DNA of 64,000 nucleotides from Nematostella vectensis (taxonomy: Eukaryota; Cnidaria; Anthozoa; Actiniaria; Edwardsiidae), in assembly GCF_932526225.1 (NCBI RefSeq), contig NC_064037.1, forward strand, positions 3,870,996 to 3,934,995. The letters run 5' to 3'. Under the pieces are notes generated by a model that saw only the letters and a program-made list of their open reading frames with translations, did not search any database and was not told the DNA's origin. This document shows positions 37,268 to 51,300 of the stretch, one piece after another. The translations under genes were made by a program, and so were the position numbers. How positions within the stretch are numbered: the first letter of the stretch is position 1; each line of letters begins with the position of its first letter.

Positions 37268-40200
37268 GTAAGAATATCCTCGACTATTTGAATTGATTCA
37301 ATAATGAGAATTCCACCTTTTGCATTTATTTTATTTTTATTTACTTAACGGGCCCATATTTTAAATAAAGGAGACTGGGAGTTATATTTGAAGCCACTTT
37401 AAACTTAAAAAGTAGAGAATAAATTATTTTGACAAAATAAGAGATACGCCATCAATTAATTGGTAAAGACCTCCAATGATTGCCTATGAAGTTCTAAACG
37501 TTTCGCGTTTCTTATTCCGGGTTGAATTTTATTTTTCATTCAGCTACTGTCTAGTTCAGGTTCATACTTTTCAGTGCAGAATAAAACAGCAGAGATCTCT
37601 TAGAATTGTTTTTTTTCTTGTTAACATCGTATTAGCGATCTAAAATCGAGATAAGGGGGAACATGGCGGAATAGGGGATAGTGTCATTTACCAGCCACTT
37701 TAATTGGACACCTTTAATGGATGAAATTAAACTTATTTTTATTTGGAAAAAAAGCTACGTATTCCTATAAAGACTGGATCCGATCTTCTTGACTATTCCC
37801 AAGAGACCTCTTGCTATTCCATAATATAGTCAACAAGATCGAGTACCGCAGGAAAAGATTTTAGTAGCATTGGTAAAAATCAGTTGCAAAATAAAATAAA
37901 AAAAAACTTGAATCACTTTAAAATTAAATCTATCATACATAATAAATCAGATCCATTTTTGTATAATGATGATTTGAAATAAATATGAAATAAAACCAAA
38001 ACAATAGTGCCAAGCAAGTCGATTCAAGAGTCTTAAAAAAAAGCAGGGGAAAAAAGAGATACCGCAAAGTATGTAAAAAGAACGAATTCACCCCGGGCAA
38101 AATGTTCCCCTTAATAAAACCAAGACAGAATTAAAAACTGATTTCTTTTAGACATCGCATCGGCCTCGTATAGATTTTCCTTTTCAGCTAGAACGAGGTC
38201 TTGCCGACATTTTTTTAATAAGGCAGTTTTTCAGGTCTGGGTACAATTTCAATTTCTAATTCCACACAGCAGGAGGTTTCAAAGTATTGTTGGGCGATAG
38301 CAGCACATCGAATGGTTACGCATGGTTCAAATCAAGCTTTCTAACTCTGTTTTAGAACCTGAAGCAGCCGCTGAAATGAAGGCACATTTTCTAGAAACAT
38401 CTATTGGTGAGTATGATGATTCCCTTGAGTGACACAAGCTAAGTTAATGATAGACACCTTTCAGACAAGTAGTTTTAATCAAAGCTTTTTAAAAAGCCGC
38501 AATGAAATGTAAGGGTGTGTAGTAATCAATTCAGTATAATTCTCGCGATAAAAGATGATATTCTACAACTGTATATTATGAATAGTCTTATTAGACTCTA
38601 TGTATTCATTAGTGGTACTCTGTGTCAAACCCAGGCCCCCTCCTTGAAACTTTGGAACTAACATGCCTCCCCCCCACTTTTGGGACAACTCATCCGCCGC
38701 GTCTGCATTGGCAGTAATGCTATTGTTTTGGGGATTGTAAATCCCCACTCTATGCAGCTCTTTTGAGGCTTTCGGGGAAAAAAGAATAGAAATAGAATTG
38801 AAAGTAACTAAAAGTTACGGTATGCCTGTGGTAGGATATTTCAGATGGTTGGGCTACCTGTGTGCCGTTCCCGGAAATCGGTGAACCGAAGGCGAAACAA
38901 AACTAAAAATGGCAAGGGTAAGCATTTTTCTATAAATCATTATTATACTTACGTTAAATCTAGTAAAGGCTGGGAAGTCAATACCCTGGGTATCTGGCGG
39001 CTCCTAAGTCACTAAGCACTAAAATCTTTCATATGAAACCCAAGCTATCACAGAGGCTTAGCTTGGCTTGTCGGTAAACGAGTGCAACTCGAGCCTCTGG
39101 TACCTAGATTGCGCAACTAGGCTTGGTTTCCAGCTACTGTTGGTTACGTCTTGCACTGCTCATTCACTGACTGGGATGGATGGGTGCACCAAAACCACTA
39201 AGGCTGGGAACCAAGCACAATTATGGACTCGATTGACCAACTCAAAACCCCCTCAGATAATATCCTAAAGTAACAACTAATCCTCAATAAAACACCAAAA
39301 CACTTGAAAACAAACCTTGGCTTTCAATTAATGATGTGTCTCCTCACCAATTTGCCAAATTCACGCTACTTTTGGAGCATTTTTGCTGTTGACTGCTGTA
39401 TCTCGAAGTGTAGCATGAGATAGAGCAAAGAAAAAAGTTAAGCTTGAATTTTTGCATAGAGGTTCCTTATGTTATAACCCATTGACTCCTGGCTATTTTT
39501 GAGCTGAATTTACAAAAAACAGACTGAAAACAGATACCTCCCCCCTATTCTGAGTTTTATACAGCCTGTCAAACACAGCTGCACCTAGTCAGCGGTATCC
39601 AAGCTTTCCAACAGTGCTTTGTGGTCCCCACTTTTAATCCCTTGTCAGTGTGCTGAAGCCAGCAAAGTTGATGGTTGCTTGTATTTTTCATCAAAAATAC
39701 AGCTATGAGCATATTAGGAGAGTGTCTCAGGACATCATGAAGTCTTTTGAGGCATAATTGAGTGCTTTGCTTATGGATATTTGCAAGCAGGTGGATTCAT
39801 GATGATTTTTTCTGCTTTGCCTGGATGAGAAAATAATTTTCTAATGAATCACCACAGCTCTCCTAAATGCTGTCTTTCCTGAAACCAAATTGATTCCAAA
39901 ATTGTTTACACTGCTAAGGGCAGTGAGCTGTGTTTGCTGATCTCTCTCCCTTGTGTTGTATTTTGAGCGTTTTATTGAGAGGGGTGATTCAGCTTTCCTC
40001 CTGAAGGAGGGGTCAACTAATTTTATCCCTTACTTTTATCAAAATCCTCACGACCCCCCCCCCCTCGGGATAATAAATGAACCTCCCCTAATATCTAAAT
40101 TTTCTAAATTTAGATATTAAATCTTTTAAATTTCTTTAAAATTTGGAATTAAGCTTTTGGTCAGAGGAGCTCCTTGTAAATGTATGCGGAATCTTGAGCT

Positions 40201-40667
40201 TATATATGATATATTGAGAATTGGAAGATTTTATGCATTTTTTTGGGCCAGCATTTTAAGCATTACATTTTTCTGCTAGAAGCGAATTACTTCTGTTTTT
40301 ACGGCAGCCGAGAGGCGAAAGTGTGCAACCTTTCTCTCTCTTGTGTACAAGGGGAAACAGAATAACGTAAATCTCGAAATGCCGGCCCAAATGGCTAAAA
40401 AATTCACCCAGACCATATTTAAGACTCCATTGTCAGATCAGAATATTTTACTATTTTATTTCATAGTAAAGAGAACGGCTTATTTCAATCCCTTATTTCA
40501 ATCCCATATGTTTACTGTAAACCATGACACAACGTAAAATGTGAACCACTATAATTTATTCATACACACAGTGAGCTTGGGGTTCCTGTGGCCTTACAGT
40601 CAAGCGGCCTTACAGCCGAACATGTCCATTTGAGACGGGGGAAGGGGACAATGTACAAGTATGTTAA

Positions 40668-41382
40668 GGTCTTGGTAAAGGTACATTTGACACCACTGTT
40701 TGTTTTTGTGGTTTTTGCAAAACCTGTATCAATAGTTCTTAAACTTTATTTTTGCAAACAATTTTTTTCCCATATATCTCATTCTAAACGGCTAAAATGG
40801 GCCTTTGCTATATCCCGTGACCTGTTGACTGTGAATTCACGCCAAATCTGACTTTTCTAACGTATTATATTAAGGTGAGAACTCGAGCTTGTCGGGCGTA
40901 ACTTCGTGACGGGTTTTAAGATATCGCCTTCAAATTTTCGGTATGATAGATAATTATGCCATATCATAAAGTGTGTGAGGAATTTTCGATTTTCGACTGA
41001 AGATCTCTTTTATATCACTTTTGTGTCCAAATTTTGCCAAAAATGAGAGTTCCAACTTTGATTCGTGATATTTTGTTGACAGTGTCAAATAACAAAAAGT
41101 CCTCACACACTTTGGTCGATCATCTATCTGTCATTGAGATGCAATTACGTGCAAGTGCATGCGCAATAACGCGAAAGTGCATTACGCTCTAGAGTAAACT
41201 CCGTACTTTTGAGTTTGAGGCCTCAAAACTTAAACACGAAATTAGCTATTGCAAAAATAAAACTTGCAGGAGATAATTCAATCTTTTATCTTTTATTTAT
41301 ATGCAATTTTATAAATATTTTTATAAATATCTTTTTTAAATATTTTTTTTCCACTGACACGTCGTTTATCTTTACTGAGACC
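40668..41382. mobile_element. TTAA MITE upstream of KH copy 3
   Basis: Duplicate of the element at 17819-18536; TTAA at 40664-40667 and 41383-41386. Carried along by the duplication, not a new insertion. Confidence 0.78.
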
Positions 41383-41467
41383 TTAAGCCGGGGAGCTTAA
41401 CTCCCTGGTTAAGCTGAATGTTCATTTGAGAGTTACATTTTTCTGACTAAATGCACTTTAATTTCAG

Positions 41468-44400
41468 ATGGCTCAAAGAGACTTTTTTACTAGGGAAATT
41501 TTCATCCCTGAGCACGCCATGGGTATGGTTATTGGCAAAAAGGGTAGGATGTTAGAAGAAATAAAGCACAAAACAAGAGTCAGACCCATTATTGATAAAA
41601 GTAGGCATGGTTGCATAATTCTTCAAGGTTCAAGAACTGATGTTCAGAAAGCAAAACGCATGATTGAAGACATAGTAGTAAGTATATAGTAAAGGAATAT
41701 ATTTTTTCACCTATATTTTTGTTGAGAAGCTGAATTGATGGGTAAAACTTGTTGGCTAGTCACCAATGCAATCAGGAATGCACCACAATTTATAACGGTG
41801 TAGCAGGGGCAGGTGCAGGATTTTGTGAATGTGGGCGAGGCACAATGACGGAAGATCATTTGTGAATTTTGGCTCCCATATTAGCTCCCATACAATTCCT
41901 CCAAAAGTTTTGACTGACAGGGGGTCGGTTGGGGGAGGGTGAGGGATGAGTCTGCAAAAAAAATTTGGAAGTGTGGGGGGTACTACTGACCATTATAGCA
42001 GTGTGTTTTCTTCAAAGGCTATATTTGGTTAACATTTTAATATTATATAAATACTTTTTTTTCATTAACAGGAATCTATCCAGCAGCCTGAGGTTATTCC
42101 ATTGGGAGCAAAGACTAGTAGGGTCATTGGGGAAGGAGGAAGAAGTATAAATTCAATACGCAGCCAATCTGGAGCAAGAATACAAATAAAAGAAGACAAA
42201 GCTTATATAAGGGGAACCCAAGAACAGAAGAGCAAAGCGAAGGATCTTATTAATAAATTACTAACTTCAGTTAGTAGTGGCACATGTGTTTTTATTCCAG
42301 AACATCTTGCTAGACATGTAATTGGGAAACATGGACAAAGGATTAAGGACTTAAAGCAAAAAACGAAAACAGATATGTATTACAATAAGGAAAATATCCT
42401 TTGTATCAACGGTGTGACCACCGCACAGGAACATCATGCGCGACGAAAAGTAAAATCTATAATGCTACAACCTCATGGGACATATATGAATGAAAAATAT
42501 TGTGTTGTTGATGGAAGTAAAGAAAGTGAGTTTGAGCTTGAGTCAGTGGCTACACCTTTCCCAGGATGGAGCGGAGCATTCTACAAAGTAGTTTTACCTG
42601 ATGATGATATGTCTTCTAGTAATGAAATGAATGAATTACCAGTGAGTTTCTTTATACAATTACTGTAAGAGCAGGAAGCTAATACATTATATTCATGTTT
42701 TTTCATCTGTGCAGCCAATTGAGGATATTTTGAACATTTTGAATTTTTATCTTTCCCAGGAGCATCTTAACAACCTTGTACTTAGCAGACTTGAACTTTT
42801 GCACCCTTCAAAGGATGAGTTTGAAATCGACATGTGGTCCCATTTCGGCCATGCCTATATCAAGGGTATTGATGAAGGTAAGAATACATTCAGAAAAAGT
42901 GGTGTATGAATAATATTTTGTGGAAAAGTTGTAGAGCTTGTTTATGAACCCTGCAAAGATGAGATGAGATGACAGAATTTTAAATGAAATAAAAAAAACC
43001 TTGTAATATTTTTGTTAAGTGCATTATTCTCAGTCCAGTGAATTAGCAAGGCCGTTTTCTGCTTTGGATCTAATTCTAGCCCACAGTTGCGGTATAGTTT
43101 CTGTCATTTGATTAGACATTTCGCACAATTAATGATGGTGGGGGAGGGGGGGGGGGGAGAGAGGATTGTCTGCCCTCCCTCTAATACTAAACTGCTTATT
43201 GATTATTATGGACACCCGACTCCGCTGACTTTGAATACCGTGAAAAAACTTTTATCATTTGCGTATATTTATGGCGCACGAGAAAAATAAAAGTATAATA
43301 TCTTTGAATGAAAGCTGGGTTAAATAGAAAAAAATATATGAATTTGTATTTGTCACAGGAGATGACCATGAGCATTACAATTTGAAACAGCTGCAGTCAA
43401 ACATACTTCAAGGCTCCCAACATTCAGCAGATAAGGGCACATGGAAGGTAGATTTCGCAGAAGGCCTCACCGATGAACAGGTTGAGCAGCTCATTGGAAA
43501 TTTCAAGGATGAAACAACATGCAAACCTGCCAACATCCGATATGACTTCTCATTCTTCACACCATCGAATCGTGAGAATGGTTGCAGACGGATACGAATG
43601 AAGGTAATACAAATTATGGACAATAAAGACCATCTTCTTGGAGTATGTATATCTATTAGTAGAAATATGGATTATAAGTTTCAGTAAAACATCGAGTTGG
43701 ATGATGTGTGGCGTTACACATGCACAGTTTTTGGGCCCCGTTAAACCCATTGTATAACTGCTCCACCACGCCTATACTTGGCTTGATGGCCGGGGATCAT
43801 GTACGTACGATTATATGAAACTCACCCTGCGATCGTGTGAGATCGAGTACCACTTTGTGATCGAAATGCGATCGTACGATCAGATTAATTGCGATCGTGT
43901 GCGATCGACTGCAGTAATATGGAAAAGATCTAGCGGGCATAAAAATAAATTTTGGTAACGCGAGTTTGGACGACACACAGCAGGATTTACTATCTTCGTA
44001 TATTGGTGGGTATTATTGTATAATGTGGGATCATCTTACAATTGTTTTAGGCATTCATCAAAGAAGAGGGCGATTTCTTTAAAGAGTCTCCTGTTCAGAT
44101 GAAAGGAGTCCTTAGACACGAGAGACTCAATGACAACGTCAACATTTACTTGTGCAAGCCTCCTACCGATGAACTCAAATTGACTATTATGATGCCTTCA
44201 CGCCAGTTTGACTGCCGACTGACTCTCAGAAAAAGTAAGAGTAAACTGTACAAACTTTGCCTTAAAGAATGTCTATCAACTACTCCCTTTTTATTGTTTA
44301 CAATTGGAAATACAGCGGTTCATTCGCAAGAAAACTTCAAAATAACCATCCACGATTGAAATCTGATACTTTATCAATGATATTTGATTGAAAGTCTCTC

Positions 44401-45772
44401 AGTCACTTGCTCGAATTAACCGATGGAAATGGATTCTTTGAGTTACTCGGTATTGTGCGGGAGGATAAAATAGCGACATGATTGGCCTTCTTTAAATGCC
44501 TGGTACTTTTTCTATTTTAGTCTTTCCATTTCCTTCCCTCTCGCTCTCTTCCGCCATTCTCATTTTTTTTTTTTTTTTTTACATAGATTCAAAAATTCTG
44601 CAAAGCCAAAGAACTAGCTCTGAGCTGGAGGAGGAGAATGTCTTGTTGGAATATCTGCGGGAAGCTCTGGTGCTAAGTGAGGGGCAGCTTCAGCTATCAC
44701 CAGATGTACCCCTTCCAGAACGCTTTGATCTAGACTATTTCCGCCGATGTAAACGTTTTGAGTACTCATATAATATAGGAAAAGATACGTTTACACTGAT
44801 GTTTTCTAAAGAGGAGGCAGTGAAACTTGAAGAATCCAATTCAAGCGATATCCCAAGTCGTAAAAAGGTAAAATAAAGATGAAAAACACATATCCTCTGT
44901 GCTTTCCAGGTTTTACGAGCAAGTTTGCCAGTCAATGTAAGGATATAAAAGTAAAACCAAAAATCGTTGAAAATTGGGATTTTGTTGTTGGTAGATGTCC
45001 ACGACGTTAATGCTCTACTATTCGCTGATACATTGGAATAGGAGGACGCAGCTAGTTCCCATACCCTACTAAAAAACGTCAAACGCGTGTCCCGATCTTA
45101 ATTTGATTACCTGTTACTCTTCTATAATTTTACCCATTCATGGATCCCTTAAATACCCATCAAGACCCTGAGGTAATACCCAGGCAGCCATAAGCAGCAA
45201 TAAGCTCTATTTTGTCAATAATAAAATACTGTTTGACGGGGACATCGGGCCCGGGCCTTGGATTTTCTTTATGCCTTAATGACTTATACACCTTTTCAAA
45301 TGAGGTCTCACTCGGAGAATCTGTGTATCCGCAGTGCTTCATGGGTGTCAAGTAAATAAGCAAATAAGCGTAAGTAAAATACAAATTCAGGTTTCAAAAG
45401 CTGTAGATTTCCTGTTCATCCTTTTATGATTATTCAAATGGCTTTCACATAAAAGAATTCAGCCGTTTATACGGTATTCATGGACCACCGCGGGTTACGA
45501 TAAATGGATTCTCGAGTGCAACCTTATTTGTAATAGGTGTGAGCAGATCAGATCGGTCCTGTTTCAGTTATTCGTGCAGCACACTTAACTAAACTTTCAT
45601 CTGACCATATCAAATGCGTTTATTTCAGACGGATATACATCTCCACTGTGATGACTGGGATAGGAGGCTCTTTGAGGGGGACTGGGAACCAAAACAAATA
45701 ATCGAGAAGTTCACTAGTTATATGACGTTTGTCAGGCAAGTGCAGAAAAACATCGACCCAGAAGAAGAGTAA
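41468..45772 (+). CDS. Triple-KH-domain protein, copy 3
   Basis: Exons 41468-41677, 42072-42641, 42715-42877, 43359-43603, 44051-44234, 44587-44867, 45629-45772; 1797 bases, 598 residues. All junctions and frames are intact. It shares SGARIQI, ENIL and the Pro before LGAK with copy 2, matching its origin from that copy, but keeps Lys at the end of exon 4 and SRQFDCR like copy 1, so those copy 2 changes arose after the split. A private change is LQPHGT for LQSHGT in exon 2. Its upstream context differs from that of copies 1 and 2: C1, with a copied MARVEL first exon, precedes it. Confidence 0.87.
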
Positions 45773-47982
45773 TTAAACCACATCACCATTGACCCAGAAG
45801 AAGAGTTAAATTAACCCACATCACCGTTGACCCAGAAGAAGAGTTGAATTAACCCACATCACCATTGATCCAGAAGAAGAGTTAAATTAACCCACATCAC
45901 CATTGACCCAGAAGAAGAGTTAAATTAACCCACATCACCATTGACCCAAAAGAAGAGTTAAATTAACCCACATCACCATTGACCCAGAAGAAGAGTTAAA
46001 TTAACCCACATCACCATTGACCCAGAAGAAGAGTTAAATTAACCCACATCACCATTGACCCAGAAGAAGAGTTAAATTAACCCACATCACCATTGACCCA
46101 GAAGAAGAGTTAAATTAACCCACACCACCATTGACCCAGAAGAAGAGTTAAATTAACCCACAACACCATTGACCCAGAAGAAGAGTTAAATTAACCCACA
46201 TCACCATTGACCCAGACGAAGAGTTAAATTAACCCACATTACCATTGACCCAGACGAAGAGTTAAATTAACCCACATCACCATTGACCCAGAAGAAGAGT
46301 TAAATTAAACCACATCACCATTGACCCAGAAGAAGAGTTAAATTAACCCACACCACCATTGACCCAGAAGAAGAGTTAAATTAAACCACATCACCATTGA
46401 CCCAGAAGAAGAGTTAACCAAGAAGAAAAGTTAACTTAACCAACATCACCACGAACCCAGAAGAAGAGTTAGCCTGACGAACATCACCATATGGACCCAG
46501 AAGAAGTGTTACTTAACCAACTTCACCATTGACCCAGAAGAAGAGTTAACTTAAACAACACCACTATGGACCCAGAAGAAGAGTTAACTTAACATCACCG
46601 ATGACCCAGAAGAAAAGTTAACTTAACCAACATCACTATGGACCCAGGAGAAGAGTTAGCCTAACCAACATCACCGATGACCCAGAAGAAGAGTTAAATT
46701 AACCCACATCACCATTGACCCAAAAGAAGAGTTAAATTAACCCACATCACCATTGACCCAGAAGAAGAGTTAAATTAACCCACATCACCATTGACCCAGA
46801 AGAAGAGTTAAATTAACCCACATCACCATTGACCCAAAAGAAGAGTTAAATTAACCCACATCACCATTGACCCAGAAGAAGAGTTAAATTAACCCACATC
46901 ACCATTGACCCAGAAGAAGAGTTAAATTAACCCACATCACCATTGACCCAGAAGAAGAGTTAAATTAACCCACATCACCATTGACCCAGAAGAAGAGTTA
47001 AATTAACCCACACCACCATTGACCCAGAAGAAGAGTTAAATTAACCCACAACACCATTGACCCAGAAGAAGAGTTAAATTAACCCACATCACCATTGACC
47101 CAGACGAAGAGTTAAATTAACCCACATTACCATTGACCCAGACGAAGAGTTAAATTAACCCACATCACCATTGACCCAGAAGAAGAGTTAAATTAAACCA
47201 CATCACCATTGACCCAGAAGAAGAGTTAAATTAACCCACACCACCATTGACCCAGAAGAAGAGTTAAATTAAACCACATCACCATTGACCCAGAAGAAGA
47301 GTTAACCAAGAAGAAAAGTTAACTTAACCAACATCACCACGAACCCAGAAGAAGAGTTAGCCTGACGAACATCACCATATGGACCCAGAAGAAGTGTTAC
47401 TTAACCAACTTCACCATTGACCCAGAAGAAGAGTTAACTTAAACAACACCACTATGGACCCAGAAGAAGAGTTAACTTAACATCACCGATGACCCAGAAG
47501 AAAAGTTAACTTAACCAACATCACTATGGACCCAGGAGAAGAGTTAGCCTAACCAACATCACCGATGACCCAGAAGAAGAGTTAACTTATCCAACACCAC
47601 TATGGACCCAGAAGAAGAGTTAACTTAACCAACATCACTTTGGACGCAGAAGAAGAGTTAACTTAACCAACATCACCATTGATCCAGAAGAAGAGTTAAC
47701 TTAACCAACATCACTATGGACCCAGAAGAAGTGTAAACTTAACCCACATCACCATTGACCAAGAAGAAGAGTTAACTTAACCAACACCACTATGGACCCA
47801 GAAGAAGAGTTAACAAACATCACCATTGACCCAGAAGAAGAGTTAACTTTACCAAACATGACCATTAACACAGAAGAAAAGTTTACTTAACCAACATCAC
47901 CATGGACCCTGAGAAGAGTTAGCCAAACCAACATTTACCATTGACCCAGAAGAAGAGTTAACCAAACCAACATAACCACTAG
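45755..47982 (+). repeat. 38-bp minisatellite, array 3, with an 888-bp internal duplication
   Basis: About 58 units (2228 bp). The marker CAACATCACCACGAACCCAG occurs at 46441 and again at 47329, 888 bases apart, and the units between repeat in the same order, so a block of about 23 units was copied once more. This accounts for the whole length difference between the two copies of the second duplication (12,302 against 13,178 bases). Confidence 0.9.
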
Positions 47983-48373
47983 AAAGACTACAGACAAGCT
48001 ACAGAAAAACTAGATAGTCAACATCACATGGACCGAAAAGAGTTAACCCAGCCAACATCACCATGGTATAGCTAGAGGAATTGCTTGACCTTTCAGAGCC
48101 GTAGCAGGCCTCGAAATATTGGGGGGGGGACGGTACAGAATCATCAAGAAAGTTGTGGGGCGCAGCCCCCCTACTGGTCATTTCCTTATTATTTTTTAAC
48201 ATATTTGGGAGGGAGGGGAGGCACGTGCAAATGCACTACCCCCTGCTATGGCCCTGCCTTTTGACCCGAGATAAGTGAGAGTAAAGTTTTGACCACCAAC
48301 TCTGGTCTTGTTCGGATTAATCAATTTGATAGCAGGAAGCTAAATCCGATCTCGTCGGGTTTACTCCAAGCAG

Positions 48374-51300
48374 AACTCAAACCCTGCAGTTAGTAAAAAT
48401 GTAAGTCGTAACAAGTGTAAAAAATGTCCGGAATGCTGTCAATTATCACGCGGGAAAATATCGCAGGTTGTCGGGGCTACGCTACTGCTTGCCACGCGGG
48501 AAATTATTGCTTGGAGTCTGGGCTACGCTACTGCTTGCCACGCGGGAAAATATCGCAGGTTGTCGGGACTACGCTACTACTTGCCACGCGGGAAATTAAT
48601 ACTAGGTGATGGGTTTCGCTATTTTAATAACTTATGCATTTTAGTCAATTTACCGCCAACTTATGCCGAGAGTTAATGATGCGTTTTGTTTAGTTATGAG
48701 TCAACGGGAATTGGCCCCTCCCCAATCGTAGGCGGGTCCATATTGTTTTCAAGATACTCGTGAATCGTAAATCGAGCGCCTATTCCCGTTCCGTATTTAT
48801 CAACCACCGGTAAAAAGTTAGTTCTGACTTCGGGAGCAGGTAACTCTAGGTATCGTCTAGGTCTAGTGAAATTCTGGAATAGCCAGGTTTAGTACTAAGG
48901 AAGCAAGTGCAAAATTGGAATGTTGTCAATTATTGTGGTCACGCATGAAGATTGTCATGCGCACTAGCACAGCAAGTATGTAGTGCGTTACCTCCGAAGT
49001 CAACAATAATCGTATAATCATTATGTAGGTCACGGCAAGTCCAAGGGTAACCCACTGGCATGCCTGCGTTGGAAGGTCGTCCTTCCAACACCCATTGGTT
49101 GAGAACCTTATCCAAACGAAACTAAACGCTTTTCGGGTTGTCAGTGAAGGTCTCTTGTTTGGACTTGCCGTCATTAGAGAGCATACAAAAGGGGTGCGGT
49201 GCGGTAAGATACCCCAGGATCATCTTTAAAATTTACTTGTACACTGTGTAAAGTAGCGATTGTAACAGCGATCAAGTTACCCGGTACCGTCCCCACATCT
49301 CGTCTCTGTCGTTGTTACACAATTATATTAGCCATACGTAACGCATGTGAGAGCAGTGTAGTCGCTCGCTCGATAGAAAGAATGCAAAGTGTCTTTTTCT
49401 TACGAAGCGTTTATACGTTTTCGTTTTGAACTCGCTATATTGGGTTTCGTTTTTCAGTCGACAACATTTGATGACTAAATAATTCAAAAGTGCATTATTG
49501 CGCGGAGCAATTTGAAAATCATCGCCAATATTAAAAACATTTTATCGAATAACTTAAGATATACCTCTTGACATGACCTTTTTACGAAATTATAACCCGT
49601 GCTTGATGAGAAAATAAAAGAGAATACACTTTTTTTTATAAGAACTTTTTTATAAGAACGTCCAGCCTGAGATTTCAACAAATGTTAAGAACATACTAAG
49701 AACACGCCGAGGCTCAGATGAGAGGAAAAATTGTTTTGTTAGTTGCGTTCTAAAATGCAGAATCAAATTGTGTTTATAAGAACCTGAGATATTATTGCTA
49801 TTGATCATTTGTGTAATTCTCTTCCTAATAATTCATTGGGTATTATATTCATATGCACTAGTCTTAAAATGTCCCAAAAATAAGACCCAGGCTAAAATGA
49901 AAATTAGACGTTCTTATTTAAAATAGGTGTGTATCTCTACATCTGGAATTGTCGCTAGGTACGGCTCGAGAACCATTCAAATAACCATTAAAAATAAGCG
50001 TTTTTTTTTTTTGCTTTGTTGAGATAACTCATAATAACTCGGCTACCATGGAATCCTGGCTAAACATTCCAACTTAAGAAAGAGTTTTGCGACAGCTGTT
50101 TTCGGTATGCTAATCATTTTGAAGCGTTGCTCCGGTCACTAACCCTCACTCCTTGCGCAAAACGGCATCTTTGTGAGCTTCCCTGAAGAGCAATAATCTT
50201 CAACCATGACAAAGTGAAGAAGTATTCGCTTAGTTTGGTGTAAGTTACCGGAATACTACTTAAAAGACGGTCGAAACACACATTTCTCGCCTTAGAATTT
50301 ATAGTTGTAATCTAATAAACGAAGATAAGCAAAGCGACATTACATTTCGTCCGAAGATTGTAAAAATTGTTAACAACAAGACGTCTAAATGCTCTCGGAT
50401 CTGTCACTGGACTCATACAATCAAGTGAAATGCCAGTCAGCAATGCCGGTAAGAATATCCTCGACTATTTGAATTGATTCAATAATGAGAATTCCACCTT
50501 TTGCATTTATTTTATTTTTATTTACTTAACGGGCCCATATTTTAAATAAAGGAGACTGGGAGTTATATTTGAAGCCACTTTAAACTTAAAAAGTAGAGAA
50601 TAAATTATTTTGACAAAATAAGAGATACGCCATCAATTAATTGGTAAAGACCTCCAATGATTGCCTATGGGGTTCTAAACGTTTCGCGTTTCTTATTCCG
50701 GGTTGAATTTTATTTTTCATTCAGCTACTGTCTAGTTCAGGTTCATACTTTTCAGTGCAGAATAAAACAGCAGAGATCTCTTAGAATTGTTTTTTTTCTT
50801 GTTAACATCGTATTAGCGATCTAAAATCGAGATAAGGGGGAACATGGCGGAATAGGGGATAGTGTCATTTAGCAGCCACTTTAATTGGACACCTTTAATG
50901 GATGAAATTAAACTTATTTTTATTTGGAAAAAAAGCTACGTATTCCTATAAAGACTGGATCCGATCTTCTTGACTATTCCCAAGAGACCTCTTGCTATTC
51001 CATAATATAGTCAACAAGATCGAGTACCGCAGGAAAAGATTTTAGTAGCATTGGTAAAAATCAGTTGCAAAATAAAATAAAAAAAACTTGAATCACTTTA
51101 AAATTAAATCTATCATACATAATAAATCAGATCCATTTTTGTATAATGATGTTTTGAAATAAATATGAAATAAAACCAAAACAATAGTGCCAAGCAAGTC
51201 GATTCAAGAGTCTTAAAAAAAGCAGGGGGAAAAAGAGATACCGCAAAGTATGTAAAAAGAACGAATTCACCCCGGGCAAAATGTTCCCCTTAATAAAACC

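Larger units (their letters stand above)
35196..38549 (+). repeat. Segmental duplication unit C1
   Basis: 3354 bases nearly identical to 48374-51727. Ends at CTCGCGAT, where it joins an internal point of B (AAAAGATGATATTC) instead of the TACAAATAC that follows C2. AT is shared at the junction (2-bp microhomology). Confidence 0.95.
38550..48373 (+). repeat. Segmental duplication unit B3 (lacks the first 2.1 kb)
   Basis: Copy of 26248-35195, starting at AAAAGATGATATTC. It lacks the TMEM248 exon and the first two MITEs. It carries KH copy 3 and the longest minisatellite, and is followed by C2. Confidence 0.95.
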
